NCBI RefSeq assembly: GCF_040954835.1
Contig: NC_090704.1
Coordinates: 41,110,979 to 41,174,978 of the forward strand
Reading direction: 5' to 3'
Source: Lepisosteus oculatus
Taxonomy: Eukaryota > Chordata > Actinopteri > Semionotiformes > Lepisosteidae
Length of the DNA: 64,000 nucleotides
Part shown: piece by piece, positions 63,947-64,000 of the stretch
Layout: every line of letters begins with the position of its first letter
Numbering within the stretch: the first letter of the stretch is position 1
The notes under the pieces: generated by a model
Told to the model about the DNA's origin: nothing
Databases searched by the model: none
Seen by the model: the letters and a program-made list of their open reading frames with translations, nothing else
Program-made: the position numbers and the translations under genes

Positions 63947-64000
63947 ACTTGATACAGTTTATCTTATGCATCATGTATAATTTATATATTTTATTTATTT

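Noticed and set aside
56249-64000. tmc8, the usual neighbour of tmc6
   Set aside because: No TMC-family exon appears upstream of tmc6 in this window; it may lie beyond 64 kb.

Overview
This is a vertebrate nuclear segment, most likely from a non-teleost ray-finned fish (gar, bowfin or sturgeon type). Genes are split by GT-AG introns, the two recognisable genes (tmc6 and cenpx) are vertebrate orthologues that both map to human 17q25.3, and the repeats are fish-like: a 5S-rRNA-derived SINE, Penelope, L2-like LINEs, hAT and Tc1/mariner relics. The species is an inference; nothing bacterial or viral is present as a gene.

Layout. 1-2.15 kb (minus): the 5' four coding exons of a gene I do not recognise (copy 1), running off the left edge. 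5.2-10.4 kb (minus): complete five-exon cenpx, ending in a 15-nt coding exon. 10.5-20.7 kb: a mobile-element block with a dispersed repeat, LINE relics, a fold-back element whose long arm is a 21-bp minisatellite (12.83-15.32 kb), tandem partial Penelope copies (16.84-18.4 kb) and an L2-like reverse-transcriptase fragment. 20.8-24 kb (minus): a second unrecognised gene with CxxC and GNCAE motifs. 24-30.4 kb: repeats, including a dead hAT transposase. 30.5-33.9 kb (minus): a complete second copy of the first gene (copy 2), with two palindromic Tc1/mariner-like elements in its last intron. 36-38.7 kb: SINE and no gene seen. 38.8-56.2 kb (minus): tmc6, 19 coding exons, about 849 aa. 56.3-64 kb: its upstream region, with repeats and possible untranslated exons.

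All genes are on the minus strand. cenpx (kinetochore and DNA-repair histone fold) and tmc6 (EVER1-type transmembrane protein) are housekeeping or zinc/immunity-related genes without a common pathway. The points of greatest interest are the duplicated novel pair with a shared upstream block, the GNCAE gene, and the fold-back minisatellite. Exon boundaries were derived by hand from splice-site consensus and reading-phase agreement; no database search was possible.
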